Source of the DNA: Deltaproteobacteria bacterium
GTDB taxonomy: Bacteria; Desulfobacterota; Binatia; UBA9968; CAXXLF01
DNA: 18,333 bases
Direction: 5' to 3'
NCBI GenBank assembly: GCA_022571535.1
Contig: JACZXR010000005.1
Location: 1-18,333, forward strand
Below are positions 1 through 7,253 of the stretch, piece by piece (the first letter of the stretch is position 1; the number at the start of each line of letters is the position of its first letter). Below the pieces are notes generated by a model, which was not told the origin of the DNA, ran no database searches, and saw only the letters and a program-made list of their open reading frames with translations. Both the position numbers and the translations under genes were made by a program.

Positions 1-156
1 CCCTTGTGAGGTACTACATTTAGAAAACAATTTGTGATTGTTTATAGTATAACAGAGGTGGGTTGTCAATATAAAATTGCTTGTAATGTTAGTAAGTTTG
101 GGAAGTAAGCAATATAGATTTGTATATTCAGGAAGTTAGCTGATGTTTATTGTTGC
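1..156. other. AT-rich non-coding stretch
   Basis: This is the 3' flank of the minus-strand LOG-type gene. It is clearly richer in A and T than the rest of the window. I see no open frame with coding character, no RNA gene and no convincing terminator stem. Short promoter-like AT words occur, but none pairs with a good -35 box at proper spacing. Confidence 0.4.
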
Positions 157-621
157 CTAAAAAATAGGCAGAAGCTCTTTTTCTAGCTCTCGCAGGCTAT
201 CTACCTGACGTACTCCCATAATCATACCCCAAGCCTTGAGCCCTATGACCTGCTTGCCTAGCAGTAGTGCAACAGAGACTTCTGACCGGGTACCATGGGA
301 TCCAGGGAGGGCAATAAGAAGGTCTCCGGACGCTACTACTAGTATATTTCGTGCGTGTCCCAAACCTGTTCTCACCACGATATCGATAAAGCGGTTTGCA
401 GATTCTTTATCATAGCCGGGTAGAATTCCAACCGTGAGCCCGCCTTTTTCTTTTGCGCCGCGGGCTGCTGCCTCCATTACCCCACCTAATCCCCCGCAAA
501 TCAAAACTGCTCCTCTTTCGGCAACGACTTTGCCCACCTCTACTGCCAGGGTCACGGTTTCTGAATCTGGATTGGAACCTCCGATCACTGAAATCTGACG
601 AATTTTGCCTTTTTGGATCAA
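157..621 (-). CDS. TIGR00725/LOG-family nucleotide-binding protein
   Basis: The 154-residue Rossmann-like protein opens with a beta strand and a glycine-rich turn (ISVIGGS, about residues 10-16). The block CGGLGGVMEAAARGA near residues 42-56 and PGSHGTRSE near residues 105-113 match the TIGR00725 branch of the LOG (lysine-decarboxylase-like) superfamily. Relatives include cytokinin-activating LOG nucleotide phosphoribohydrolases and molybdenum-cofactor carrier proteins. Canonical LOG enzymes have PGGxGTxxE; here the second G is S, followed by H, so catalytic activity is uncertain. The start is TTG, supported by a GAGGGA ribosome-binding site five bases upstream. The gene diverges from nuoB across about 110 bases. 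The fold is confident; the substrate is not known. Confidence 0.85.
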   Translation of the reverse strand: MIQKGKIRQISVIGGSNPDSETVTLAVEVGKVVAERGAVLICGGLGGVMEAAARGAKEKGGLTVGILPGYDKESANRFIDIVVRTGLGHARNILVVASGDLLIALPGSHGTRSEVSVALLLGKQVIGLKAWGMIMGVRQVDSLRELEKELLPIF

Positions 622-731
622 ATTAGTCCCTCACAAATGAGTTTTTACCTCGACAATAACATTAGGGGATGTCGAAATGAGTCTCCTATAGACTCTCGCC
701 AATTTATCTTGGAGCCATGTAAAAGGGAAGG

Positions 732-1310
732 ATGTATAGTGGATGGGTTGATATTTTTGCCGTGCAGTCTATATTGGTCGTGATGGAAACCTATAATCAA
801 AAGAAAATGTCTAAATACGGCGAGGAGAAACTTCTTGCCGACAGCGTGGTTCTCACGCGTTTGGACAAGGCCGTTGGTTGGGCGCGAAAATACTCTATTT
901 TCCCTTACCCCTTTGCCACGGCATGTTGTGCGATGGAGTTTATGTCACTCACCATGTCCCCCTACGATATTGATCGCTTTGGGGCGCTCTTGCCCCGCTT
1001 CAGTCCGCGCCAGGCTGACCTCCTCATGGTCATTGGAACAGTGAACCAGAAGGTGGCCCCGGTTCTCAAGAGGGTCTATGAACAGATGACCGAGCCAAAA
1101 TGGGTGATGGCCTTTGGGGCTTGCGCTGCAAGCGGGGGTTTTTACGATAATTATGCGACGGTACAGGGTATCGATCGCATCATCCCCGTAAGTGTTTACG
1201 TTCCTGGTTGCCCACCAAGGCCAGAGGCGGTTCTGGACGGTTTAATGGAACTCCAGGGCAGAATTGCCAAGCAGAAACATCCCCTTATCTCGGCCCCCTC
1301 GGGTATGTAA
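732..1310 (+). CDS. nuoB: NADH-quinone oxidoreductase subunit B (NuoB), orphan
   Basis: NuoB is the peripheral complex I subunit that carries iron-sulfur cluster N2, the last electron carrier before quinone. All four expected cysteine ligands are visible: the tandem pair C65-C66 (ATACCAMEF), C131 (GACAASGGFYDNY) and C160 (VYVPGCPPRPE). VQGIDRIIPV is also typical. The 192-residue reading is slightly long at the N-terminus. A GGGA box sits only three bases before the ATG at 732, and ATG at 783 (176 residues) is a reasonable alternative start. Neither nuoA nor nuoC/D is next to it: the upstream gene is divergent and unrelated, and the next gene is a cold-shock-like protein. The gene is therefore separated from a normal nuo operon, or is a second copy. 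Confidence 0.93.
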   Translation: MYSGWVDIFAVQSILVVMETYNQKKMSKYGEEKLLADSVVLTRLDKAVGWARKYSIFPYPFATACCAMEFMSLTMSPYDIDRFGALLPRFSPRQADLLMVIGTVNQKVAPVLKRVYEQMTEPKWVMAFGACAASGGFYDNYATVQGIDRIIPVSVYVPGCPPRPEAVLDGLMELQGRIAKQKHPLISAPSGM

Positions 1311-1642
1311 TGGATAAATCGGACGAGGGCCAAGCGTTCTTAGGAAAACCCGATCTCTACTATCGGGGAGTTATCACTAAGCTTTTTCCAAGCAACAATA
1401 TGGGGCTTGTTCGAACGCAAAGCGGCCGGGAGATCGCGTTTTCTTACAGCCTTGTGGTACTTCTGGGTCATATTAAAAGCCCTAATGACCTGAAAGAAGG
1501 TCAAGAGGTTGGATATGACCTTGGATGGACTTCCAACGGCCTCAAAGTGACAAAAATTAAGACCTACCCGGAGTTCTTGCCAGAGGGGGGAGACCCTGAT
1601 CTAGAGGGGCAGGGAAACCAGGGCCAGCAGACGCCTTCCTAA
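1310..1642 (+). CDS. Small cold-shock-domain-like protein
   Basis: This 110-residue protein starts at an ATG that shares its A with the TAA stop of nuoB (TAATG), so it is probably translated by termination-reinitiation. Residues 16-80 read like a cold-shock/S1-type OB-fold: a YYRGVITKLFP strand, a glycine turn, GREIAFSYS, then LKEGQEVGYDLGWTSNGLKVTKI. That last part matches the 'G..V.F.......G..A..V' rhythm of CSD proteins. The RNP1 aromatic motif KGFGFI is replaced by NMGLVR, so nucleic-acid binding would be atypical. The C-terminal 25 residues are polar and rich in G and Q. Its last 42 bases overlap the 3' end of the convergent membrane-protein gene. A longer frame starting at 1208 lies inside nuoB and is not credible as the start. 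Confidence 0.7.
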   Translation: MDKSDEGQAFLGKPDLYYRGVITKLFPSNNMGLVRTQSGREIAFSYSLVVLLGHIKSPNDLKEGQEVGYDLGWTSNGLKVTKIKTYPEFLPEGGDPDLEGQGNQGQQTPS

Positions 1643-2431
1643 TATCTCTCCCGCAATAACCCCCAACAATGCAATATAAAAGAGTCCTGTTGCGGCCATT
1701 GTGTTGGGAATTTTAAGCGTCTGCCAGATCATGTAGGATAGGACCAACGGGCCGACCTGGGACACCAGGAGGCGGGAGAAGATGAGAAGGATGTGATCTC
1801 TCCAGAGACGGTCCAGGCCAATGACTGTCTCTTGGCTCCCCAACAGATAATACAGTATCGGTGACACCACCAGAAAAGCGGTTTGGATCACAAGCACGAC
1901 AACAAAAAACTTGAAGGTTCGAAGGAACGGATCGATACTTTGACCTGTATCGATGAGATACCAGTGGCCAATAAGCATTCCTACGATGGCCGCCCCCAGG
2001 AGAAGAGAAGAAAGGACAAAGCTGACTGGATAGAAAAAGGTCTCGATAGACCAAAAGGGCGCACTGTGGAAGCTGAAAGAAGCCATCAGAAGTCCCCCCA
2101 GACCGAGCAAGAGAGAACATGCAAAAGTTCTGGCCCGCAACCGAACACGCTCGCCCCATAAGGAAATCAGATAAAGCGTGAGACACACGACAAATAGAAC
2201 GTAGAGCAGCATCTCCAGTCTTGTTTCTACCCCTGCATCAAGAATGAAGGCTTTACGGTAGAGGTCCAGCTTCCCCCAAAGGCCCATCAAGGCAATTATG
2301 AGGAGAACTCCTGCGGTCGATTTGTAAAACCCCCTCTCTAGCTGGTGAAATGGAGTTATGGCTAGGGCAAACAGTCCCCCCAGGGATAGCTGATGGAAGA
2401 AGAGAAGGAAACTTATAGGATATGTCTTCAT
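1601..2431 (-). CDS. Multi-pass membrane protein of unknown function
   Basis: From ATG at 2431 the product has 276 residues and about eight hydrophobic helices, with almost no soluble portion. Polar landmarks inside or at the edge of helices are FFHQLSLGG in helix 1, IGHWYLID at the end of helix 5, and RDHILLIFSRLL before helix 7. Such buried histidines could bind haem or quinone, as in membrane anchors of the NrfD/DmsC type, but I do not recognise the family. It is the last gene of the minus-strand quinone operon, 46 bases after the methyltransferase gene, which suggests a link to quinone chemistry or respiration. An in-frame start 24 codons upstream lies within the methyltransferase gene and adds a non-hydrophobic leader, so I prefer MKTYPISF. 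Confidence 0.75.
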   Translation of the reverse strand: MKTYPISFLLFFHQLSLGGLFALAITPFHQLERGFYKSTAGVLLIIALMGLWGKLDLYRKAFILDAGVETRLEMLLYVLFVVCLTLYLISLWGERVRLRARTFACSLLLGLGGLLMASFSFHSAPFWSIETFFYPVSFVLSSLLLGAAIVGMLIGHWYLIDTGQSIDPFLRTFKFFVVVLVIQTAFLVVSPILYYLLGSQETVIGLDRLWRDHILLIFSRLLVSQVGPLVLSYMIWQTLKIPNTMAATGLFYIALLGVIAGEILGRRLLALVSLPL

Positions 2432-2477
2432 GCCGATGGAACGGATCTTAGCAGATGCCGTTCCGATAAATAAGGAA

Positions 2478-3206
2478 TTACTGCCTTTGTGGCTTCTCCG
2501 CAACGTGGATACAGACGGCTCCTTTGAGAAACCTGTGGGTTTTTACTTCCGCGAATCCTGCCTTCCGAATAATGACTGAAATGCTGTCGGGCGGGTCAAA
2601 TCTCTTGACGGAGTCGGAGAGATACTGATAAGCCGGCCGGTCACCGGCGAGGCACGCACCGATCCAGGGGACGAGGCGATAAAAATAGAAGGAATAAAGA
2701 AAAGAGAAAGGGCCGCTGGTTGGGGGAAACATCTCCAACGACGCAAGCCTCCCCCCAGGCCTTAAGAGGCCATAGGCCTCAAGAAAGAAAAGGTTGAGGT
2801 CGGTAATATTGCGCAGGACAAAGGCTGTAATAATCCCATCGAAGGTTTCGCTTCCAAACGGGGGTCTCAGTGCGCTTCCCAAGATAAATGCGGCTTTATC
2901 TCCGTAGGGGAGCTTACGCCTTTTTTCCTGGGCAAGCCGAAGCATCTCCAGGGAAATATCCAGTCCAATTACTTTACCTCTACTTCCCATCTCCCTGGCG
3001 CCTGTTAAGGCAATACCCCCCGTCCCGGTACCAAGGTCGAGTACGAACCTATCAGTTTCCTTTATCCCCAGTGCCTTTATGGCCCGTCTTCTCCAGAAGG
3101 TATCGAGATTAAAACTGATCACACGATTGAGAAAATCGTACTGTCCAGCGATACGATCGAACATCTTCTGGACAAGCCTTTCGCGTTGGCTCGTTACCAA
3201 AGGCAT
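2478..3206 (-). CDS. ubiE: UbiE/MenG-type demethylmenaquinone methyltransferase
   Basis: This 242-residue class I SAM-dependent methyltransferase methylates the demethylquinone ring, the last step of menaquinone synthesis (and a C-methylation in ubiquinone synthesis). N-terminal family signature: FDRIAGQYDFLNRVISF at residues 16-32, followed by an RRR cluster. SAM-binding motif I is VLDLGTGTGG (55-64), then GLDIS (81-85). The FxVRNx motif is present as FVLRNI (129-134), followed by LRPGGRLASLEMFPP. YQYLSDSVKRF (193-203) matches the conserved Y.YLP.SV.RF segment. The start MPLVTSQ was chosen because the upstream extension begins with TTG inside the polyprenyl synthase gene. Its place 40 bases after a polyprenyl diphosphate synthase gene supports a role in quinone synthesis, menaquinone being more likely. 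No strong ribosome-binding site is visible. Confidence 0.9.
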   Translation of the reverse strand: MPLVTSQRERLVQKMFDRIAGQYDFLNRVISFNLDTFWRRRAIKALGIKETDRFVLDLGTGTGGIALTGAREMGSRGKVIGLDISLEMLRLAQEKRRKLPYGDKAAFILGSALRPPFGSETFDGIITAFVLRNITDLNLFFLEAYGLLRPGGRLASLEMFPPTSGPFSFLYSFYFYRLVPWIGACLAGDRPAYQYLSDSVKRFDPPDSISVIIRKAGFAEVKTHRFLKGAVCIHVAEKPQRQ

Positions 3207-3246
3207 GACCAAGATAAAAACTTCAGGTAGAGAGAAAGGGGATGGG

Positions 3247-4296
3247 TTAAAAATCCCTCTCAATAATGAGCTGGCCTAGAGCCCTGAGCCTGCTTCGGTA
3301 AAGTGAAGGAGGTATCTTTTCGATTAACTTGGATGCTTTCAAAGCGTATTTCTTGGAATAGACTTTGGCCTGCTGGATCGCTATTCCGCGGCCCATGGCT
3401 TCGAGGGCTCCTCTAATTTTCCCTTCTGAGGGGTGAGGGCACTCAAAGGTATCCATAACAGCCTTTTGCCCTACACGTAACGATAGAACAATAGGGAGAG
3501 ATGGGTTGCCGTCCCTGAGGTCCATACCAGTGGGTTTTCCCAAAAGCTCTTTATGTCCAACGATGTCCAACACGTCATCGACCATCTGAAAGGCAATTCC
3601 AAGGTTAAGCCCGTATTGCCCTATCCACTCGACCTGGGGGGGGGTGGCACCTGCCATGTATGCCCCCAGCTTGGTCCCAGTCTGAAACAGAGAAGCCGTC
3701 TTCCGTCTTACAATTTCTAGATAGTCCTTTACCGTTACCTTTGTGTTCCGGTTAAAATAGCCCTGGAGGATTTCCCCTTCGGTTAGCAAGGTGCAGGCAT
3801 CAGCGGTCCATTGGACTACTGTGTCATCGAATTTACCCGCAAACTCAAACGCCTTAATAAAGAGGAAGTCCCCGGTAACCAGGGTGGATTTAAGTCCAAA
3901 TCGCTTGTTGGCTGATTCACGCCCGCGCCTGATGTTTGCGCCGTCGATGATGTCGTCATGGAGTAGCGTAGCCGTATGGATGAGTTCGATTGCGGTGGCG
4001 ATATCCACCACATCGCCTGTTCTTTTTCCCCCGAAGGCTTTGAAGGCAAGTAAGGTAACCATCGGACGGACCCTTTTCCCCCCGCTGTGGATGAGATGGG
4101 AAGAGATCTCTGTCAGCACGCACTCCTTGGAACGGATTGATCGGGTCAGGTTTTGCTCCACCAACTCAAGTTCCTCTGCCACGCAGCTAAAGGGATCGAG
4201 GGATTCTTTGAAGAAAGGTATCTTCTCGACAATGCCCGCCAGAACAGAGGGACTTTGGATCTTCCTTTTGTTTTGCTGATACAGAAAAGACTCCAT
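3247..4296 (-). CDS. Long-chain trans-polyprenyl diphosphate synthase
   Basis: This trans-isoprenyl diphosphate synthase condenses isopentenyl diphosphate onto an allylic primer, here most likely for the quinone side chain. In the 349-residue reading, GGKRVRP lies at 72-78, the first Asp-rich motif in LLHDDIID at 111-118, and the second in FQMVDDVLD at 236-244, with GDFLF and KTASLF between them. The first Asp-rich motif has no small-residue insertion, consistent with hepta- to decaprenyl synthases (HepT/IspB); chain length cannot be read reliably. The frame stays open to 4470, but that extension overlaps the divergent LON-domain gene. ATG at 4296 is the first sensible start, though it has no clear ribosome-binding site. 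The first 25-30 residues exceed the usual family length. It heads the operon with the methyltransferase. Confidence 0.9.
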   Translation of the reverse strand: MESFLYQQNKRKIQSPSVLAGIVEKIPFFKESLDPFSCVAEELELVEQNLTRSIRSKECVLTEISSHLIHSGGKRVRPMVTLLAFKAFGGKRTGDVVDIATAIELIHTATLLHDDIIDGANIRRGRESANKRFGLKSTLVTGDFLFIKAFEFAGKFDDTVVQWTADACTLLTEGEILQGYFNRNTKVTVKDYLEIVRRKTASLFQTGTKLGAYMAGATPPQVEWIGQYGLNLGIAFQMVDDVLDIVGHKELLGKPTGMDLRDGNPSLPIVLSLRVGQKAVMDTFECPHPSEGKIRGALEAMGRGIAIQQAKVYSKKYALKASKLIEKIPPSLYRSRLRALGQLIIERDF

Positions 4297-4378
4297 GGTG
4301 CTAGGGTGAATTGACGCAAAATGGCACAGATCAAACGCTAGGTCAAGCCGACCAAATGTTGAAGCCGGTTGGGAGAAT

Positions 4379-5115
4379 GTGCTAGGCATGAGGTTCGGCC
4401 AACGAGGGGCTGTTTTACTGTGGAGTAATGTGAGAGACGAAACGAAAGATTTGGGTTTGGAGCGTGTCATCCCTGTTTTTCCTCTTTACAACGTGGTTCT
4501 CTTTCCCAAGGTCCGTCTTCCCCTGCATATCTTCGAACCTCGGTACAGACAGATAGTTAAGGATGCGGTTGCAACTCATGGCCTGATCGGGGTGGCCCTT
4601 CTGAGGGGAGACTGGCAAAAGGATTATCATGGGAATCCGGATATTTATCCCATAGGGTGCATCGGGAAAATTGTGAACATCACGCCGTTTCCCGATGGGC
4701 GCTCCAACATTGTTCTCCTTGGGCTTCGGGAATATGAGGTCAAGGAACACATCTGTAATCTTTCCTCCTACCGTCAGGCCATGGTGATCCTCCGAGATGA
4801 ACCGGAGGAGATGGAAAGAATTTCCTTTTCTTCTCTCAAGGATAAAATCCTGGATCTCGTCCGGCGGATCGCCGACTATGACGGGTCCCCCCTCCTGAAC
4901 ATCTTCAGAGATACGTCTCTTGACCAGGAACGTGGCTGAATATCCGTTCCTACTTTTTAGACGTCTCAATCATGGAGAAACAGAGCCTTCTCGAGGCAAA
5001 ATCTCTTGAGGAACGGGCCACAACCCTCCGTAACCTTCTTCAGTTTAAGGTCATCGAGAAGGGAACCCTTTTAGAAAATATCGGAGAAGCAGGAGGGATG
5101 AAATCTCCTCATTAA
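4379..5115 (+). pseudogene. LON substrate-binding-domain protein, frame broken by one base
   Basis: The first frame (4379-4939) encodes the stand-alone N-terminal domain of Lon proteases (PUA-like fold): VIPVFPLYNVVLFPKVRLPL, HIFEPRYRQIVKDA, GLIGVALLRGD, GCIGKIVNI. It stops at TGA 4937-4939, just after SLDQER. The -1 frame, from TGG at 4933, then continues with exactly the expected helical end: WLNIRSYFLDVSIMEKQSLL, followed by EERATTLRNLLQ, ending at TAA 5113-5115. One base is missing near 4931-4933 relative to an intact ancestor, either a real mutation or an assembly error. No slippery sequence is present. The start is uncertain: ATG 4379, ATG 4388, or GTG 4430 with GGAG four bases ahead. 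The gene diverges from the polyprenyl synthase. Intact relatives are about 200-245 residues; their function is poorly known. Confidence 0.85.
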
Positions 5116-5170
5116 AGCATCAACCTCCGCCTACGTTTTTGGGGAAGTTGAGCTACGTGGCAATTTTTCC

Positions 5171-5199
5171 TTGACATGTAGATTAGTGGCTAATATAAA
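5171..5199 (+). promoter_or_regulatory. Near-consensus sigma-70 promoter
   Basis: A perfect -35 box TTGACA (5171-5176) is followed, 17 bases later, by TATAAA (5194-5199). The region around it is AT-rich. Transcription would begin near 5206, giving a leader of about 60 bases before the PuuD-like gene at 5267, which has a strong purine-rich ribosome-binding site. No gene lies between, so this promoter very probably drives that gene. Confidence 0.7.
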
Positions 5200-5266
5200 A
5201 ATAGCAACAATATATTATTCTCTCATCCCTATTAAGGTTCAAAAAGGGGAGGGAGGAGGGTAGATC

Positions 5267-5974
5267 ATGGAAATATGGTTATTCTTTTTACGCTGGGTAC
5301 ATTTTCTCTCAGGAATCACGTGGATTGGGATTCTGTATTACTTTAATTTTATCCAGACCCCGTTTTTCGCAGAGACCGAAGCGCCGGTCCGGAGCGCCGC
5401 AGTGCAAAAGCTGGTTCCACGTGCGCTCTGGTGGTTTCGCTGGGGCGCGATGTTCACGTTTCTTTCCGGGATTCTCATCTATATGCACAAGCTTGCTGAA
5501 GTAGGAGGCTCAGCCTTTTATACATCCCCCTACGGCCTGGCGATAACCACGGGCGGAGTTATGGGCACGCTCATGTTTCTCAACGTTTGGTTGATTATTT
5601 GGCCCAACCAACAAGTGGTCATTGCCTCGGCTACACAAGTAGCGCAGGGGAAAGAGGCCCTGCCTGACGCGGCATCACGAGGTCAGTGGGCAGGCTTTGC
5701 ATCCCGGACCAACACACTCTTTTCGATTCCGATGCTCTTTTTCATGGGAGCGGCGAGCCACTTTCCTTCGATTATAGGAGCAACAAGTAGCGGATCTCTG
5801 ACTGCTTTTTGGATCATCAGTCTGGTGATTATTGGGGTGGTGGAATTAAACGGCCTTGTGGGAAATCCTAAGTGGACAACCAAGAAGCCGTTGGGTTCTG
5901 TGGCTGGGACCATATGGGCGGGATTTATCCTGACGGCGATTCTCTATTTGCTGTTTTTTAGTCTGCTCAGATAG
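5267..5974 (+). CDS. PuuD-like (urate oxidase N-terminal domain type) membrane protein
   Basis: This 235-residue integral membrane protein has about six hydrophobic helices. It begins with WVHFLSGITWIGILYYFNF and contains WFRWGAMFTFLSGILIYMHK, NVWLIIWPNQQ and FFMGAASHFPS. These features resemble the membrane domain of PuuD, the cytochrome-linked urate hydroxylase (Urate_ox_N). H12, H74 and H165 sit in or next to helices and could be metal or haem ligands. PuuD proper carries a C-terminal cytochrome c domain, which is absent here; a separate cytochrome c gene lies ten bases downstream on the other strand. No purine-catabolism gene is in the window, so I call the fold, not urate oxidation. The GGGAGGAGGG ribosome-binding site and the upstream promoter support strong expression and the ATG start. 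Confidence 0.8.
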   Translation: MEIWLFFLRWVHFLSGITWIGILYYFNFIQTPFFAETEAPVRSAAVQKLVPRALWWFRWGAMFTFLSGILIYMHKLAEVGGSAFYTSPYGLAITTGGVMGTLMFLNVWLIIWPNQQVVIASATQVAQGKEALPDAASRGQWAGFASRTNTLFSIPMLFFMGAASHFPSIIGATSSGSLTAFWIISLVIIGVVELNGLVGNPKWTTKKPLGSVAGTIWAGFILTAILYLLFFSLLR

Positions 5975-5984
5975 TCCTAGACGC

Positions 5985-6320
5985 TCAGCGGAGATAGGCG
6001 GCAAGGTCTGGGATGGCCTTCTTTAGATGATTAAATGCCGGCATCACTGCTGAATTGCGCTTGGGAACATACCCGGGGGGATAGCGTCTGTGAAGGATTT
6101 TCTCCTCCAGAAGGGCGTTTGAAGATCCTTTGATGGCTGGGCCTGTAGCTCCAGTTTTGGCTGGATCTCTGTTGTGACACGTTAAACAGTTGACAAGGTA
6201 AAGTCGCCTACCGCGATCCGCATTGGGCCCTTGGGCGGTTTCTGTGGCGTTTTCTGAATCACCTGTGCAGGCCATCAGTGTAAGACTAAGAAAGAAAAAC
6301 AAAGACCATCTAATACACAC
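5985..6320 (-). CDS. Small lipoprotein c-type cytochrome
   Basis: This 111-residue mono-haem cytochrome c begins at GTG. It has a hydrophobic signal segment (SLFFFLSLTLMAC) ending in a lipobox, with C18 as the probable lipidated cysteine, so the protein should be membrane-anchored on the periplasmic side. The haem-binding CLTCH is at residues 45-49, and AVMPAF places the likely axial methionine at M93. TGPAIKG and YPPGYVPKRNSAVMPAF are typical of class I cytochrome c domains. It is convergent with the PuuD-like gene (ten bases apart), so the two are not in one transcript. The domain resembles the one fused to PuuD, which makes a functional pairing an attractive inference. Upstream translation signals are weak. 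Confidence 0.85.
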   Translation of the reverse strand: MCIRWSLFFFLSLTLMACTGDSENATETAQGPNADRGRRLYLVNCLTCHNRDPAKTGATGPAIKGSSNALLEEKILHRRYPPGYVPKRNSAVMPAFNHLKKAIPDLAAYLR

Positions 6321-6584
6321 AACGGATACCTACTTTACAACTTCGCCAACTGCAGCGTTATTAGCTCAACGTCTGTATCATTAGCCCAAACCCTGCAAAG
6401 GAATGATCCAGTAGGGACGGCCTTTCGAGTTTTCGCCTCGGCGACGATTGCTCATCGTTGGTGCATGCCGCTAGAATAGTTCTCATGTCTGGATTAGCAA
6501 CAGATGCAGCTTAGTGTTTAAAATTGTGCTTTTGGAAGGCGGTTAGAGAAAATTTGGCGGATATGCTAAATAATCACTGATAAT
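6321..6584. other. Non-coding stretch between cytochrome c gene and tRNA
   Basis: No reading frame with coding character and no second RNA gene is visible in these 264 bases. Short stems can be drawn (for example around CGACGATTG/CATCGTTG near 6450-6465), but none carries a T-run that would make a clear terminator for the minus-strand tRNA. It must also hold the cytochrome gene's promoter, which I could not identify. Confidence 0.35.
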
Positions 6585-6671
6585 TGGTGCGAAAGGGGGG
6601 AATTGAACCCCCACGGGTGTTACCCCACAGGAACCTGAATCCTGCGCGTCTACCAATTCCGCCACTTTCGC
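6585..6671 (-). tRNA. tRNA-Leu (anticodon CAG)
   Basis: On the minus strand the sequence folds as a class II tRNA. The acceptor stem is GCGAAAG/CTTTCGC (6665-6671 with 6589-6595). The D-arm contains GGTAGACGC, and the anticodon arm is CAGGA-TTCAGGT-TCCTG with anticodon CAG at 6635-6637. A long variable arm typical of leucine tRNAs follows, then the T-arm GGGGG-TTCAATT-CCCCC. The 3' CCA is encoded (6585-6587), with A as discriminator. The product reads CUG codons. It has its own promoter and stands alone between protein genes. Confidence 0.97.
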
Positions 6672-6692
6672 ACTGAGAACAAAAGTACCTCT

Positions 6693-6720
6693 ATATTATC
6701 TGGGGATTGCATCTTGTCAA
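6693..6720 (-). promoter_or_regulatory. Sigma-70 promoter of tRNA-Leu
   Basis: Read on the minus strand, a perfect TTGACA (6715-6720) is followed by a 16-base spacer and TAATAT (6693-6698). The predicted start, near 6686, is about 15 bases before the mature 5' end of the tRNA at 6671, a usual distance for a tRNA leader. Confidence 0.75.
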
Positions 6721-6755
6721 GATGACGACCAAGGATTATTTGTTTTTGTCGAACC

Positions 6756-7220
6756 ATGGGTAAGGTACTGTTAATTGAACCTGATAGAATCGTGAAGCAG
6801 GCTATCAGTCTATTGCTGTTCTCGCACCATGAAGTGCAAGACGAAGCCAGTTCCCAGGCCACCGACATTGATGCACTGAAGGAATACGATCTCTTAATCG
6901 TTGATGGGTCTGCCCTCCGGGATAGAAATCAATTAACTAAAGAATTTACCCGAACCATCCAACACTGTGGCATCTCAACGCTTTGGCTAGAAGAAGACGA
7001 ATCGCAGCGTCCGTTTAAAAGGGAGAAGCTTTTAATCGTAAAGAAGCCGATCGAGAGAGAGACATTCCTGTCAGCCTTGAACAGTCTCCTTTCCCCCGAG
7101 ACTCTCAAAAAGGCAGGGGCTGGAGTTGTTGCCTCTCGAGGGAGGAAAGGGCAGAAACAGAAAGAGCCTGAACTCATTGAGCTTCTTGATGTCGTAGACA
7201 AACAGCCGTTGCCCAAATAG
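6756..7220 (+). CDS. Receiver-like (response-regulator fold) protein
   Basis: This 154-residue protein has a single REC-like domain in the first 110 residues. KVLLIEPD at 3-10 supplies the acidic pocket (E8, D10). DLLIVDGSAL places D50 where the phosphoacceptor Asp sits, STLWL corresponds to the conserved Thr strand, and LIVKKPIE supplies the Lys-Pro near residue 92. No DNA-binding or enzymatic output domain follows; the last 40 residues are a basic and acidic polar tail (RGRKGQKQKEPELIELLD). It is therefore either a CheY-like single-domain regulator or a divergent pseudo-receiver. No histidine kinase is nearby. It lies 33 bases upstream of valS on the same strand and is probably cotranscribed with it. 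No good ribosome-binding site or promoter was found. Confidence 0.7.
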   Translation: MGKVLLIEPDRIVKQAISLLLFSHHEVQDEASSQATDIDALKEYDLLIVDGSALRDRNQLTKEFTRTIQHCGISTLWLEEDESQRPFKREKLLIVKKPIERETFLSALNSLLSPETLKKAGAGVVASRGRKGQKQKEPELIELLDVVDKQPLPK

Positions 7221-7253
7221 AGCAGAAAACAGACCAGGAAGTCAGAATAGCCC

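Noticed and set aside
1208..1309. Longer N-terminus for the cold-shock-like protein
   Set aside because: The added 34 codons lie wholly inside nuoB in another frame, while ATG 1310 overlaps the nuoB stop in the manner of coupled genes.
4297..4470. 58-residue extension of the polyprenyl synthase
   Set aside because: It overlaps the divergent LON-domain gene and has no similarity to the family; synthases of this kind are about 320-350 residues.
4415..4969. Antisense frame of 184 residues under the LON-domain gene
   Set aside because: The plus strand has clear LON-domain homology; the antisense product shows no domain pattern.
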